From Gemmata massiliana (GTDB lineage: Bacteria > Planctomycetota > Planctomycetia > Gemmatales > Gemmataceae), in the NCBI GenBank assembly GCA_000531095.1, contig HG799467.1:424421-488420 (forward strand): DNA of 64,000 nt, read 5' to 3'. Under the pieces are notes generated by a model that did no database searches, was not told the origin of the DNA, and worked only from the letters and a program-made list of their open reading frames with translations. Below, one piece after another: positions 8,717 to 18,100 of the stretch (its first letter is position 1; the number at the start of each line of letters is the position of its first letter). The translations under genes were made by a program, and so were the position numbers.

Positions 8717-9175
8717 ATGCGACTACACCAACAGACCGAGTGGGAAGCCCTGGGGCTTATGTGCGAACTGAGCAAGGAAGCCAAAGCCCGTATCGGCAAC
8801 GGTACCGTTAAAATGGCCGAGGATGATGCTAACTACAAGTCAATGAAAGATGAAGAATTCTTCAATTTCTTCGCAGGAATCCTCAATCACGCGCAAAAGC
8901 GAATTCTGAGAATCCAAGAGGACCGGGGGATTAAAGGCAGAGCCCGGAGGAAAGCGAACCCGATCAGTCTCCGAGACGGTGTGGTCCAGCTACTAAAAAA
9001 GCACGGCCGACTGAACGTTAAGCAAATCGCGGACCTCATGATTTCGGAACTGAATTTTGACACAGAATCAACGGGCGAGCGGTGGAAGCGGTCGGTTTAC
9101 CAAGGGGGCATCGTTCCGTTACTCAAAAGCTTCAAAATCAAGAAAGATTCAGACCGCCACTATTTCGTGGACTAG
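8717..9175 (+). CDS. Hypothetical protein with a winged-helix-like C-terminus
   Basis: A protein of about 152 residues starting MRLHQQTEWEALGLMCELSK. The first ~70 residues are helical and charged. The last ~75 include a Lys/Arg linker (GRARRKA) and then VVQLLKKHGRLNVKQIADLM, which looks like a helix-turn-helix or winged-helix segment such as those at the ends of phage or restriction-related proteins. The start at 8717 is chosen because a promoter -10 box covers the earlier ATG. The gene sits in AT-richer DNA between two planctomycete-type genes and looks transferred. The DNA-binding suggestion is an inference. Confidence 0.6.
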   Translation: MRLHQQTEWEALGLMCELSKEAKARIGNGTVKMAEDDANYKSMKDEEFFNFFAGILNHAQKRILRIQEDRGIKGRARRKANPISLRDGVVQLLKKHGRLNVKQIADLMISELNFDTESTGERWKRSVYQGGIVPLLKSFKIKKDSDRHYFVD

Positions 9176-9333
9176 CACACTCTGAGTGCGCCCCACCACT
9201 AGCACAAATTGTGCCCGTCAGCGTTCGCACCCAGCTCCAGCTCTCTGAAACTCTCCTCACGATCTCCGGGTACATCTCTTCACCGTACTACATTTGCCAG
9301 TGTGCCGGCCCGATCTTATTCGGCGGAGCTACT

Positions 9334-10596
9334 GTGAACCCGCTTCTTCCGAATTTCAACCGTCGTCATTTCCTCGCGGCCGCGGGCGCCTCTTCCCTTG
9401 CTTGGCTCACGCCGCTGGGTACGGCACTAGCTCGCGCAGCGGAGAAGGATCGGGCACCCGCGAAGTCGGTCGTTGTACTGTGGATGGGCGGCGGACCGAG
9501 TCAACTGGAAACGTTCGACCCGAAGCCGGGAACCGACATCGCCGCTGGCACCAAAGCCATCAACACATCGGTCAAGGGGGTGCAACTCGCGGCCGGTCTC
9601 GAACAACTCGCGGAGCAGATGCAGCACGTCGCACTGGTACGGTCGCTTTGGAGCAAAGAGGGCGACCACGAACGGGGCACCTACGCGCTGAAAACCGGCT
9701 ACCGCCCCGACGCGACCGTGGCGCACCCGTCACTCGGAGCGATCGTATGTCACGACCTGCCGAATAAGAACGTCGACATTCCCCGGCACGTGTCCATCAT
9801 GCCGAACGAGTGGCCCGCACGCGGCGGGGTGCTCGGCGCCCAGTTTGATGCGTTTAAAGTACACGACCCAAAGGACGGCGTGCCGGACGTAACCCCGCAC
9901 GTTTCACCCGAGCGTTTCGAGCAACGCCTCGAAGACCTCAAAGTGGTAGAAGAAGCGTTCGCGAGGGGACGTGGGAAACGTGTCGAGGCGACCGGGCACA
10001 AAGACACAATGGACCGCGCCCGCAAAATGATGAGTTCCGACCAACTCAAAGCGTTCGACGTGTCCCGTGAACCCGGCGCGGTTCGCAAGGAGTACGGCGA
10101 CACACCGTTCGGGCGCGGGTGCCTGGCCGCACGGCGGTTGATCGAACTCGGGGTGCGGTGCGTCGAAGTTACGCTCGCCGGGTGGGACAGCCACGCGAAC
10201 AATCACGACATCACCACTCGATTAAAGGGCGAACTCGATCCGGCCTTTGCCGCACTAATCCGCGACCTCGCGAACCGCGGCACACTGAAGGACACAGTCG
10301 TGTTGTGCGTTGGCGAGTTCGGGCGCACCCCGCAGCTCAACGCACTCGGAGGGCGCGACCACTGGCCGCACAACTTCACCGCGGCGCTGGCGGGCGGGGG
10401 CATTAAGGGCGGTACCGTCGTGGGCGAAAGTGACCCCGCCGGTGGAAAAGAGCCAAAGGACAAGCACCCCGCGGCAAACTTGCACGCGACCGTCCTCAAG
10501 GCGCTCGGCATCGATTGGGAAAAAACATTCCGCAGCCCGATCGGGCGCACGTTTGCTCGCAGCGAGGGTACGCCCATCGACGCAATCCTGAGCTGA
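9334..10596 (+). CDS. DUF1501 protein, Tat-exported
   Basis: A protein of about 420 residues. I place the start at GTG 9334, since the frame upstream is not protein-like and this start exposes a twin-arginine signal peptide (NRRHFLAAAGASSLAW, about residues 9-24). The body has the DUF1501 pattern related to sulfatase/alkaline-phosphatase folds: VVVLWMGGGPSQLETFDPKP early, GWDSHANNHD in the middle and VCVGEFGRTPQLN with GGRDHWPHNF late, all likely metal or active-site segments. These proteins usually work beside a DUF1549/DUF1553 partner, here at 6160-7785, in the periplasm. The enzymatic role is unproven. Confidence 0.93.
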   Translation: MNPLLPNFNRRHFLAAAGASSLAWLTPLGTALARAAEKDRAPAKSVVVLWMGGGPSQLETFDPKPGTDIAAGTKAINTSVKGVQLAAGLEQLAEQMQHVALVRSLWSKEGDHERGTYALKTGYRPDATVAHPSLGAIVCHDLPNKNVDIPRHVSIMPNEWPARGGVLGAQFDAFKVHDPKDGVPDVTPHVSPERFEQRLEDLKVVEEAFARGRGKRVEATGHKDTMDRARKMMSSDQLKAFDVSREPGAVRKEYGDTPFGRGCLAARRLIELGVRCVEVTLAGWDSHANNHDITTRLKGELDPAFAALIRDLANRGTLKDTVVLCVGEFGRTPQLNALGGRDHWPHNFTAALAGGGIKGGTVVGESDPAGGKEPKDKHPAANLHATVLKALGIDWEKTFRSPIGRTFARSEGTPIDAILS

Positions 10597-10742
10597 CGCG
10601 CGCACCAATCGCCACTGCCCGCGCGCCAGATGAACCGATCTTAGCTCGACTGGTGCCGAACCTCAGTGCTCAAGCCGCTGGGCCGGCTCTCGAAGAATTC
10701 CTGCACGGGTGCGGTACGTCTTCGCGAGCCGGGAGCCCCGAC

Positions 10743-11096
10743 CTATGGCAAAACGGCCTCGCCCCAGAGCCACCGGCGGCCCACGCACAGGACGTTGGAG
10801 AATGTCACGACCAATGTCCGGGCCGGCGTGAGGGCCGTGGCGGTGGTGAAGACGCGCTCGTCGCGGTGCGTCCCAGTTGCGTCGCGCACGAACGCCCAGT
10901 TGGGCAACTCCAGGAACCGCCCGAAGAACGCTTTCTTCGCTTCGCCGTAAGCCGCGATCTGCTCCCACCCGTCGGCCCCGGCAATGATCGCGCAGGTGGC
11001 GATGGTCAGGATGTCGGTCAACAGGTGGAGTTTGTTCTCGGTGTCGCGGGGCGGGTCCGGTACGTCGGCGAACACTGTGGCGAGCGGCAAGGGCAT
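10743..11096 (-). mobile_element. ISAs1-family transposase remnant (N-terminal part)
   Basis: The minus strand reads VFADVPDPPRDTENKLHLLT followed by DILTIATCAIIAGADGWEQI and AYGEAKKAFFGRFLELPN, the N-terminal DDE-associated domain of ISAs1-type (H-repeat) transposases. After LELPN the sequence jumps to unrelated codons. The catalytic region is missing, so the element is dead. It lies between the DUF1501 gene and a sugar epimerase. Confidence 0.7.
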
Positions 11097-11371
11097 CGGG
11101 GAGCCTCCTGGTGCCCACGATGTAGTTGTAAACCCTCACGCCGTCATGGGTTCATAGTGCGCGCACCCTGCCTCAACCGCTCAGCCCAAGGGAATCACGG
11201 AAACTACAGGCCCCGGTTTAGTAGGAGGAATCCACTTTGCCCGGTTTCTTTTGTCGGTAGTGATCGTGATCGTCAAACACGTAGATCGCACGTTGATTGT
11301 CACCCCATGTTTGTGAAACACTGAATGTGGTGCGGGCTGTGCGCCTCTTCTTCGTAGTAGAACGCAGAAAA

Positions 11372-11626
11372 CTAGCGCTTCACGTCCGCCATCGTGCGCG
11401 GGCGGTGCGACATCGGGTATTCGTCGTAGGGGTGAAATAGCGTGTGAAAGGCGTCCATGTCTAACCCGGTGAAAAGTTGCTTGCCGTACTCGTTCGCCTT
11501 CGCGCGAGTGCCGTGCAACTTCCACACGTCTTTCGCCCAGTCGAGCATAGTGTCGTGCTCGAATCGTCGGACGTGCTTCTCACTTGGTGCTCCGTAGTGG
11601 CACCGGTACACGAAGTAGACGGCCAC
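11372..11626 (-). CDS. Small hypothetical protein, possibly a gene fragment
   Basis: An 84-residue frame starting MAVYFVYRCHYGAPSEKHVR, aromatic-rich, with a coherent amino-acid pattern (FEHDTMLDWAKDVWKLHG). No family is recognised. It lies among IS debris and may be the remains of a larger gene. Flanking bases 11097-11371 and 11627-11773 show nothing else I can support. Confidence 0.4.
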   Translation of the reverse strand: MAVYFVYRCHYGAPSEKHVRRFEHDTMLDWAKDVWKLHGTRAKANEYGKQLFTGLDMDAFHTLFHPYDEYPMSHRPRTMADVKR

Positions 11627-11773
11627 AGATTGCGGCTCCGGGATGACCGATTGTCGGTCCGCGTCTTATTGCGTCAAGCACGGCGGTTGGTGGCTCACGT
11701 TTTTCCGCTCGCCCGTTGCCGCGGCGCTCACCGTGCCGGACAATGCCGCAAACCTTTCCCGTTGGAGATCCGC

Positions 11774-12634
11774 ATGAAACTCGGGATGAACCTGCTCCTC
11801 TGGACCGGTCAGGTGACCGCCGAGCACTTCCCGCTGCTCGCCAAACTCAAGGCCGCGGGGTTCGACGGCGTCGAGCTGCCGGTGTTCGGGGGCGCGCCGA
11901 GCGACTACAAGCCCGTTCGCGCCGAACTCGACCGGCTCGGGCTGAAGTGTACCACCGTCACCATTCTGACTAAGGAAACGAACGCCGCCAGCCCGGACGC
12001 GGCCACGCGCCAGAAGGCGGTGGAGTGGCTCAAAACGGTGGTCGAGATCAACCACGTGCTCGGCGCAGAAACCGTGTGCGGGCCGTACCACTCGGCCATC
12101 GGCGAGTTCACCGGGACCGGGCCGACCGCGGACGAGAAGAAGCACTCCGCCGACGTGCTCCGGCAGGTCGCCGAGGTCGCGAAGCAGGCGAACCTGATGA
12201 TGGCCGTCGAGTACCTCAACCGGTTCGAGTGCTACCTCATCAACACCGCGGCGCAGGCCGTCGAACTGGTGAAGATGGTGGACCACCCGAACCTCCGCAC
12301 GATGTACGACAGCTTCCATGCGCACATCGAGGAGAAGGATCCGGCCGCGGCGATCCGCACGATCGCTCCGGTACTGGCACACGTTCACATCAGTGAGAAC
12401 GACCGCGGCATCCCGGGTACGGGTCAGGTGAACTGGGACGACACGTTCGGCGCGCTGGCCGACATTAAGTACGACGGCTGGATGACGATCGAATCGTTCG
12501 GGCGCGCGCTCCCGGACATCGCCGCCGCAACGAAGGTATGGCGCGACCTGTTCCCGACCGCGGAGGACGTTTACACGAAGGGCATCAAGTTCATCAAGGA
12601 ACAGTTGAGCGGTTCGAGCACGTGTTGCGGATAG
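11774..12634 (+). CDS. Sugar-phosphate isomerase/epimerase family (3-epimerase type)
   Basis: A 286-residue TIM-barrel protein of the AP-endonuclease-2-like superfamily. The four metal and catalytic ligands of D-psicose/D-tagatose 3-epimerases are in place: Glu146 (VEYLNRFE), Asp179 (MYDSFHAH), His205 (HVHISENDRG) and Glu240 (TIESF). The frame is open far upstream, but the ATG at 11774 has GGAG nine bases ahead and begins the conserved MKLGMNLLLW strand. It is likely cytosolic and would interconvert ketoses at C3; the exact sugar is not visible. A strong hairpin terminator follows at 12680. Confidence 0.88.
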   Translation: MKLGMNLLLWTGQVTAEHFPLLAKLKAAGFDGVELPVFGGAPSDYKPVRAELDRLGLKCTTVTILTKETNAASPDAATRQKAVEWLKTVVEINHVLGAETVCGPYHSAIGEFTGTGPTADEKKHSADVLRQVAEVAKQANLMMAVEYLNRFECYLINTAAQAVELVKMVDHPNLRTMYDSFHAHIEEKDPAAAIRTIAPVLAHVHISENDRGIPGTGQVNWDDTFGALADIKYDGWMTIESFGRALPDIAAATKVWRDLFPTAEDVYTKGIKFIKEQLSGSSTCCG

Positions 12635-12679
12635 GTCCGCGTGTAGCGACCGTAGCGAACTCACCAGATGTCCAACACG

Positions 12680-12709
12680 GGAGCCCGCGCGAGTGGTCGC
12701 GCGGGCTCC
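12680..12709 (+). terminator. Hairpin terminator after the epimerase gene
   Basis: A 12-bp perfect stem GGAGCCCGCGCG/CGCGCGGGCTCC with a 6-nt loop, 45 nt after the epimerase stop, followed by a T-containing stretch (GTTCGTTGTT) rather than a clean T run. Confidence 0.7.
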
Positions 12710-12795
12710 GTTCGTTGTTACCCCGGACCCCTTGCCCGCCGATGTAGGATTGCACTGATCGCCCAACGGGGATCGGTCGGCCGGGAGGTTCGCGA

Positions 12796-13896
12796 ATGAA
12801 ACGAGTTTTACGCTCGATAACGGTTTCGGCGATTGGGTTGAGTTTAACGACGGTATCGCTCGCTGGGCCAACGGCCAAGCCCGCGCCGCCCGCACCAGCG
12901 GCAGCGGCACAACCGAGCACGCAGGCGCCGTGGGCCAACAAGTTCTTCCTGCCCGATATCGCGAACAACCGCGAGCAGGCTGCGCCCGCGCTCATCACGC
13001 ACAACTTCGGCGAAGTGCCGCACGGCACGCTCTGCGTGCACAAGTTCACGGTCACCAACATCTATGACGTTCCGATGCAGATCACGGACGTGCGTCTGAC
13101 GTGTTCGTGCCTCGACTACGTTCCCATGACGAAGGAACTGGCGCCGAACGAAACGGGCGAGTTCACGGTGACGATGAACACCGCCAAGTTCGTCGGCCAG
13201 AACTCTCAAACCTTCCATGTCACGTTCGGTCCCAAGTTCGTGTCCACGGCCGCGATCCGCGTGTCCGCGACCAGCCGCACGGACGTCAGCCTGAACCCCG
13301 GGGCCATCGGGTTCGGCACGGTCCCGCAGGGCACGCGGTTGAGCCAGTCCGTGCAGATAAAGTATTCCGGCCGCACGCGCGACTGGAAGGTGACCGAGGT
13401 GGTGCAGGGGAACTGGCCGTTCGAGGTGAAACTGTCCGAGGTGGGCCGCGGTGGGCCGCTCCGCGGGGGCGCGGAATACCAGGTGGACGTGACGCTCAGC
13501 GGGCGCGCGGCACCCGGCCCGATCTCCGAACAGATCACCCTGAAGACGAACGACCCGACGAACCCACTCATCCAGATCGGCGTGACCGGTACCGTGGTGG
13601 CGCCGCTGGAACTCGCGCCAGGTAAAGCACGGCTCGAAGCGAAGGTGGGCGAGTCCGCGTCGCAGCGGATTCTGGTGCGGGCCGCGAAGCCGTTCAAGAT
13701 CGTGGGCGTGGACGGCGCCGGCGACGGGATCACGGTCGAACTCCCCGCCGCGCCCGCCGCGCTCCCGGTTCAGGTGGTCGTGGTGAAGTTCGCGCCAAAG
13801 ACAGCGGGAACTGTTGCTCGTCAACTGCGTATTCGCACCGATCAACCGGGCGAAGGCGGTGCGCTGCTCCCCGTCGAGGCCGAAGGAACGAAGTGA
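12796..13896 (+). CDS. Secreted DUF1573 protein
   Basis: A 366-residue exported protein. The signal peptide covers about 1-23 (MKRVLRSITVSAIGLSLTTV) and is followed by a Pro/Ala linker to ~45. A DUF1573 immunoglobulin-like domain starts near 67 (ITHNFGEVPHGTLCVHKFTV) with the cysteine pair LTCSCLDY typical of the family. At least one further Ig-like domain lies around 165-275 and another at the C-terminus. DUF1573 proteins are surface or periplasmic adhesin-like domains of unknown function, frequent in planctomycetes. GGGAGG precedes the ATG. Confidence 0.9.
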   Translation: MKRVLRSITVSAIGLSLTTVSLAGPTAKPAPPAPAAAAQPSTQAPWANKFFLPDIANNREQAAPALITHNFGEVPHGTLCVHKFTVTNIYDVPMQITDVRLTCSCLDYVPMTKELAPNETGEFTVTMNTAKFVGQNSQTFHVTFGPKFVSTAAIRVSATSRTDVSLNPGAIGFGTVPQGTRLSQSVQIKYSGRTRDWKVTEVVQGNWPFEVKLSEVGRGGPLRGGAEYQVDVTLSGRAAPGPISEQITLKTNDPTNPLIQIGVTGTVVAPLELAPGKARLEAKVGESASQRILVRAAKPFKIVGVDGAGDGITVELPAAPAALPVQVVVVKFAPKTAGTVARQLRIRTDQPGEGGALLPVEAEGTK

Positions 13897-13944
13897 GGTT
13901 GTTCGGGCGAACGGCCGGCGTAAACCCTTCCCGTTGAACACATT

Positions 13945-14035
13945 GGCTCATGAGGCGGTAGAGGTGGAGGTTTAGTGCAGGACGCTGTCGGGCAACGAAT
14001 TGCGACCAGCCTCCACCTCTACCGCCTCATGAGCC
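13945..14035. repeat. 91-bp element with perfect 26-bp terminal inverted repeats (MITE-like)
   Basis: GGCTCATGAGGCGGTAGAGG plus six bases (13945-13970) is repeated as a perfect inverted copy at 14010-14035 around a 39-nt centre. The outer GGCTCATGAGGC matches the transposase-proximal end of the IS1595 remnants at 1377 and 14142-14153, so this looks like a mini-element moved by the same transposase. It has no coding capacity. Confidence 0.65.
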
Positions 14036-14152
14036 TCAGTAAGCATTACCTCGATCAATACGTGGCCGTTTTCCCGTGGAGCTACAACGCTCAAGCGTGC
14101 GGTACCCGACGCACTCCGCATTATGCTACGCACCACCCCTGATGCCTCATGA
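14036..14152 (+). mobile_element. IS1595-type transposase tail, second copy
   Basis: The plus strand encodes LSKHYLDQYVAVFPWSYN, aligned with the C-terminus of the remnant at 1380-1697, then ends with the same CTGATGCCTCATGA. One extra base after the asparagine codon shifts the frame. It directly abuts the moxR 3'-end duplicate at 14156 and the MITE-like element at 13945-14035. Confidence 0.7.
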
Positions 14153-14155
14153 GCC

Positions 14156-14255
14156 TCCTTAGATTGCGCGTTTGTGAGGATTTGGCGAATCCTCGTTTGT
14201 GTTACTCGGTGGCTCGCGCCGGGACGAGCGCGAGGAGCTTTCGCACGATCTCGTC
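14156..14255 (-). repeat. 100-bp inverted duplicate, right copy
   Basis: This is the inverted partner of 2404-2503 with one mismatch. It contains the last codons, stop and 3' flank of moxR in minus orientation and ends against IS1595 DNA. Confidence 0.9.
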
Positions 14256-15007
14256 GGCGTGCGACCCGCATCGGCGTCGGGGTTGACGATCGCGACCGCA
14301 CGCAGTTTGCGCACGAGCCGCTGCATCGCTACGAGTTCTTCGCGACCCACCACACGCTGAGGTTGTGAACGGACCGCTGACGTGGTGGCTTCGATGATCC
14401 GGAACTCTTCTTCCTCGTTCGGGTAACCCACGTTGACCGTGAACATGAAACGGTCCTGCTGTGCTTCGGGCAGCGGGTACGTCCCTTCCTGTTCGATTGG
14501 GTTCTGGGTCGCGAGTACGAAGAACGGGTCGGGAAGTTGGTGCCGGACGCCGGCGACCGTGACTTGCTTCTCCTGCATCGCCTCCAGCAGCGCCGACTGC
14601 GTTTTGGGCGGCGTGCGGTTCACCTCGTCCGCGAGCACCACGTTGGCGAACAGCGGACCGGGGAGGAACTTGAACACCGGGCGGTGCGTTTCCGGGTCGT
14701 CCTCGATCATCCGTGTACCAGTGATGTCGGTCGGGATGAGGTCGGGGGTGAACTGCACGCGGTTGAACGTGAGGTTCATGCTGTCCGCGAGCGTGCGGAT
14801 CATTAGCGTCTTCGCCAGCCCGGGCACGCCCACGAGCAGCGCGTGGCCCTGCGCCAGGAGCGCGATGAGCAGCAGTTCCATCACGTCCTGCTGACCCACG
14901 ATGACCTTGCCGCACTCTTCGAGGATGCGCTCGCTGGCGGCTCGCAGTTGGTCCACTGCGTGCGCGTCGTCACCGCTCAGACCGACGGGTTCCGCTCTCA
15001 CCGGCAC
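14159..15007 (-). pseudogene. moxR: moxR N-terminal (ATPase) half with damaged 3' end
   Basis: A MoxR-type AAA+ ATPase begun at an ATG at 15007. The core is intact: Walker A GVPGLAKT at 60-67, Walker B VVLADE at 123-128, and the conserved FVLATQNPIEQEGTYPLPEA at 163-182. It is recognisable to about Lys234 (base 14305). The ~80-codon lid found in intact MoxR is then missing; a short remnant of the 3' end follows, out of frame, so the frame runs past the true stop and ends at 14159. MoxR proteins act with DUF58/vWA partners as chaperones for metal or cofactor insertion or protein assembly. The missing lid is encoded on the other strand at 2010-2456. If expressed, the product would lack the lid and is probably inactive. 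Confidence 0.85.
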
Positions 15008-15040
15008 GGGCTTACCTCACACATTAAGAGGAAGGCTGGC

Positions 15041-15175
15041 TGGCCACAAAAAACAGAGGTCAGAGAACAGAAAACAGAAGGCACGTGCGTCGTTTATTTG
15101 GTTTATGTTTCTGCATTTGATTTTCTGTTCTCTGTTCTCTGTTCTCTGTTCTCTGGCCTCTGTTTTTTGTGGCCA
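15041..15175. repeat. Long hairpin with heptamer repeats between the PQQ gene and moxR
   Basis: Arms of 38 nt at 15041-15078 and 15138-15175 are complementary with two mismatches. The right side also contains four tandem GTTCTCT units (15127-15154). It lies 12 nt beyond the stop of the minus-strand PQQ gene and 34 nt before the moxR start, so it may act as the PQQ terminator. It is also the sort of purine/pyrimidine-biased interspersed hairpin seen again at 29255-29350. Confidence 0.7.
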
Positions 15176-15186
15176 ATCTTACTCGA

Positions 15187-18100
15187 TTACTTCAGCCACA
15201 CGACGCGATCGCCGGTGGCGAAAACCGCGGTGTCCGCGTCGAACCACGCGCGCACGGCCGGACCTCGTGCCGGGATCTCGTAGCGGCCGATCCGCTTGCC
15301 CGTTTTGGGGTCGAGCAGCAGCACCGGGAGCGTGCGATCGACCCACGCATCATACAGTGTGCTCGCGAGTCCGGGGAGGCGCCATACGAGCGGTTCCGCC
15401 CGGAACGAGCGCGTGACGCGCGCGAGGACGGTGTCCATCGACTCGCGCGGGATCGCCCGCGTCGGGTACGCGATCACGCACGATTTCCCGGCGCGAACGG
15501 TCCACGTGGTATCGGGCAGACCGGGCAGGTTCGCGGTCCATTCGGTCTTGCCTGTGTCGAGCGAGATACCGAGTAACGTGTTTTCGGCCGGGACGTAAAC
15601 GTGGGCGTCGTCGGCGGCGCTGGCGAAGAGGTCGATGCGGAAGGCGTCGGCGAACGCCGGATCGTTCCACACGGGTTTGCCGGTGGTCGCATCTACGCAC
15701 TCGATATCGACGCCGTGGTTCCGGCGCACCGCGATCAGCACGGTATTGCCCCACGAGCGCACTTGCGGCGGGTCGCCCGCGAGCCCGTCTTCGTGCTCCA
15801 CTTCGTAGGCCCACTTCACGCGCCCACCAAGACTCACAAGGCGAACGAGCCCTGGGCCGTCCGCGAGTGCGAGTTGGTTCTCGCTCAACGTCGCGGGTGC
15901 GTGCGGCCAGTTCACCCGGGCGGTCAGTTCGCCGAGCAGTGGTTGTGCGGCCGGGCGCCCCGTTTCGAGCTTGATGAACCACCGGCGCCCGTCGCTGAGT
16001 TGAGCGATGATGTATTTTTCGGTCACCGCGAAGTGCGGACCGAACCGCGGGGTCGATGCGAACACGAGCGCTTCGTACCCACTGTGTCCGGTCGCGCCGA
16101 GCACCCACACCACGCGCCGTGCCTGAAGGTCGAATGCGACGAGGTGGTGCTCCCCGATGCGCGCGAACAGCCACGATCCCGAAAGGACGAACGACGACAG
16201 GTCCGGTACCGGTGTGGGGCCTTCGGTCAGCACGCGAATGGGGAGCGGGCCGTTGGGGAGGCGCTCGGTTGCGGGCAAGCGGAACACCCAGATCGGGTCG
16301 CGGGCCGCTCCGTAGAGTGCGACGGCTCGCGGGCCGGCCGCCACGAACCCGTCACGTACATCGGAGGCATGCGTGAAAAGGTCGACCGCGACGTGCTCGC
16401 TTTCTGCGCCCCGGTCGAGCGGGATCGCGATGATTTTCTGAAGCCCGGCGGCGAAGATGTGCTTGGGTGGTCCGGGTTCACCGCTCATGGCCGGGAGCGG
16501 TGATACTTCGGTGGGGAGCTTCTGCGTGTGTGCGAATTCGGATTCCGGTGTGAGGTCCGGGGTACACGATTTCGTGGCCAGTACGAGCGCGGGCGGGAAC
16601 GCACGCACGGGGGTGCGGCCGAGGCGCTTTTGGAGGAAGTCCCCGAGCGTCACCGGAAGTCCGTCGGGTGCAATGACCCACTCGTTCACAAGCTCCGGGC
16701 GGAGCGCGTCTTGAACCTCTCGCGCGAGCTGGTCGCGCGAGGTTACTTGCGGCGACCACTGGAGGAGGCGTGCCGCCGCCCACGCGCGCATCGGAGCGGG
16801 GAGCCCGCCGGTCGCAACTTGCGCTAACGCAGCAATTGCGGCGGGGCGGTCGCCGGCGGCGAACTGGCGCTCGGCGCGTTCGACGATCCAGTCGAACCGG
16901 TCGCGGGGCGTGCTGTCGGGGCGCGGGACGATTTTCGTTGATTCCGCGCGGTAGAACCACACCTGCGTTGGGGTGACTACGACGAGCACACCGTCCGCGT
17001 AAGCGAGGTTACCGAAGTACCGCGCGAGGAAGTGCGGGAGCGGTGCCTGCCAGGGGTTCGGGCGCCCGGGCGGGAGCAGCCCACCTTCGGGCTGCAAGAA
17101 GTACAGTCCGTGGTGCGACGGCCAGACAATAATGTCGTCCGTGACGAACCCCTGCCCGTAAGGGAGCGTTCCACTTCCACCTAGTACCCATCCGCCGTCT
17201 TCCCGACGGTGCGAACCGGTATCGAGCGCCAGCGCGCGAAGGCTCCGGAGCGGGCCGGACACGCTGACGATTAATCGGCCGCGTGCGACGCCGACGATTC
17301 GCGCTCCTTCGGTCGGTCCCGATTCCCACACGAGTTGACCGGTGCGCGCGTCAAGGGCGTAGACGCGCTCGCCGTCGGCCGGGGCGACGAACACGCGCCC
17401 GTCGAACGCGACGGCCGGGCTCGGGTCGCTGCTCGCGCTCGCCGACTTGCGCGCTCGGGGGTAGCGGTAGGCCCAGGAACGCTGACCTGTGTGCGAGTCG
17501 ACGGCTACCACCGCGCCGCTGTTCGAGCAGAACACGAGGTGCCGGCCCGCGAGCGTGAGGAGTTCCTGGCGCGCGTTGCTCGTAACGGACGGGGCGCTGT
17601 CGCACAGTTCCGTGGCCCACGCGGGACGCTGGGGCTCGGCGTTACCATCGATCGGATCGTAACCGACCGCCACGTGGATCACGCGCCCGCCCTCGAATTT
17701 GGCGTACACCGCCCAGAGGCGCTTCCCGACCACGATCGGGGCACCCTCCCATGCGGCGGGCACTTTGGGGTCTTCTGGTGGTGCGAGTTTCCATGCGATC
17801 TTCAGATCGCGCCCCTCCGGGCGCAGGCAGCAGAGAAATGACTCGTTGGTCTTGTTCGCATTTAGTGGCGCGCGAACGATCGGGGGGCCGAAACGCGCGT
17901 AGAGTAGGCCATCGGCCGCGGTCAACGAACAGCACGAATCCGGGGGAGGATTGGTCTGATTGTTATTGGGCGGGCTGACATTCGGATCGAGTGCGACCTC
18001 ACGGGTGCGCGTCCCGGTTCGGAGGTCGAAGCCGAACACCCGGGACGAGTCCGCGACGAACACCTCGCCGTTCGTGATAACCGGGTGGCCGAGCGGCGGG

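Noticed and set aside
12844-13941. Minus-strand frame opposite the DUF1573 gene
   Set aside because: The plus-strand DUF1573 protein has a signal peptide and Shine-Dalgarno; the antisense frame has neither.
15127-15154. GTTCTCT tandem units as a possible CRISPR array
   Set aside because: Seven-base contiguous units without spacers; part of a hairpin arm, and no cas genes are nearby.
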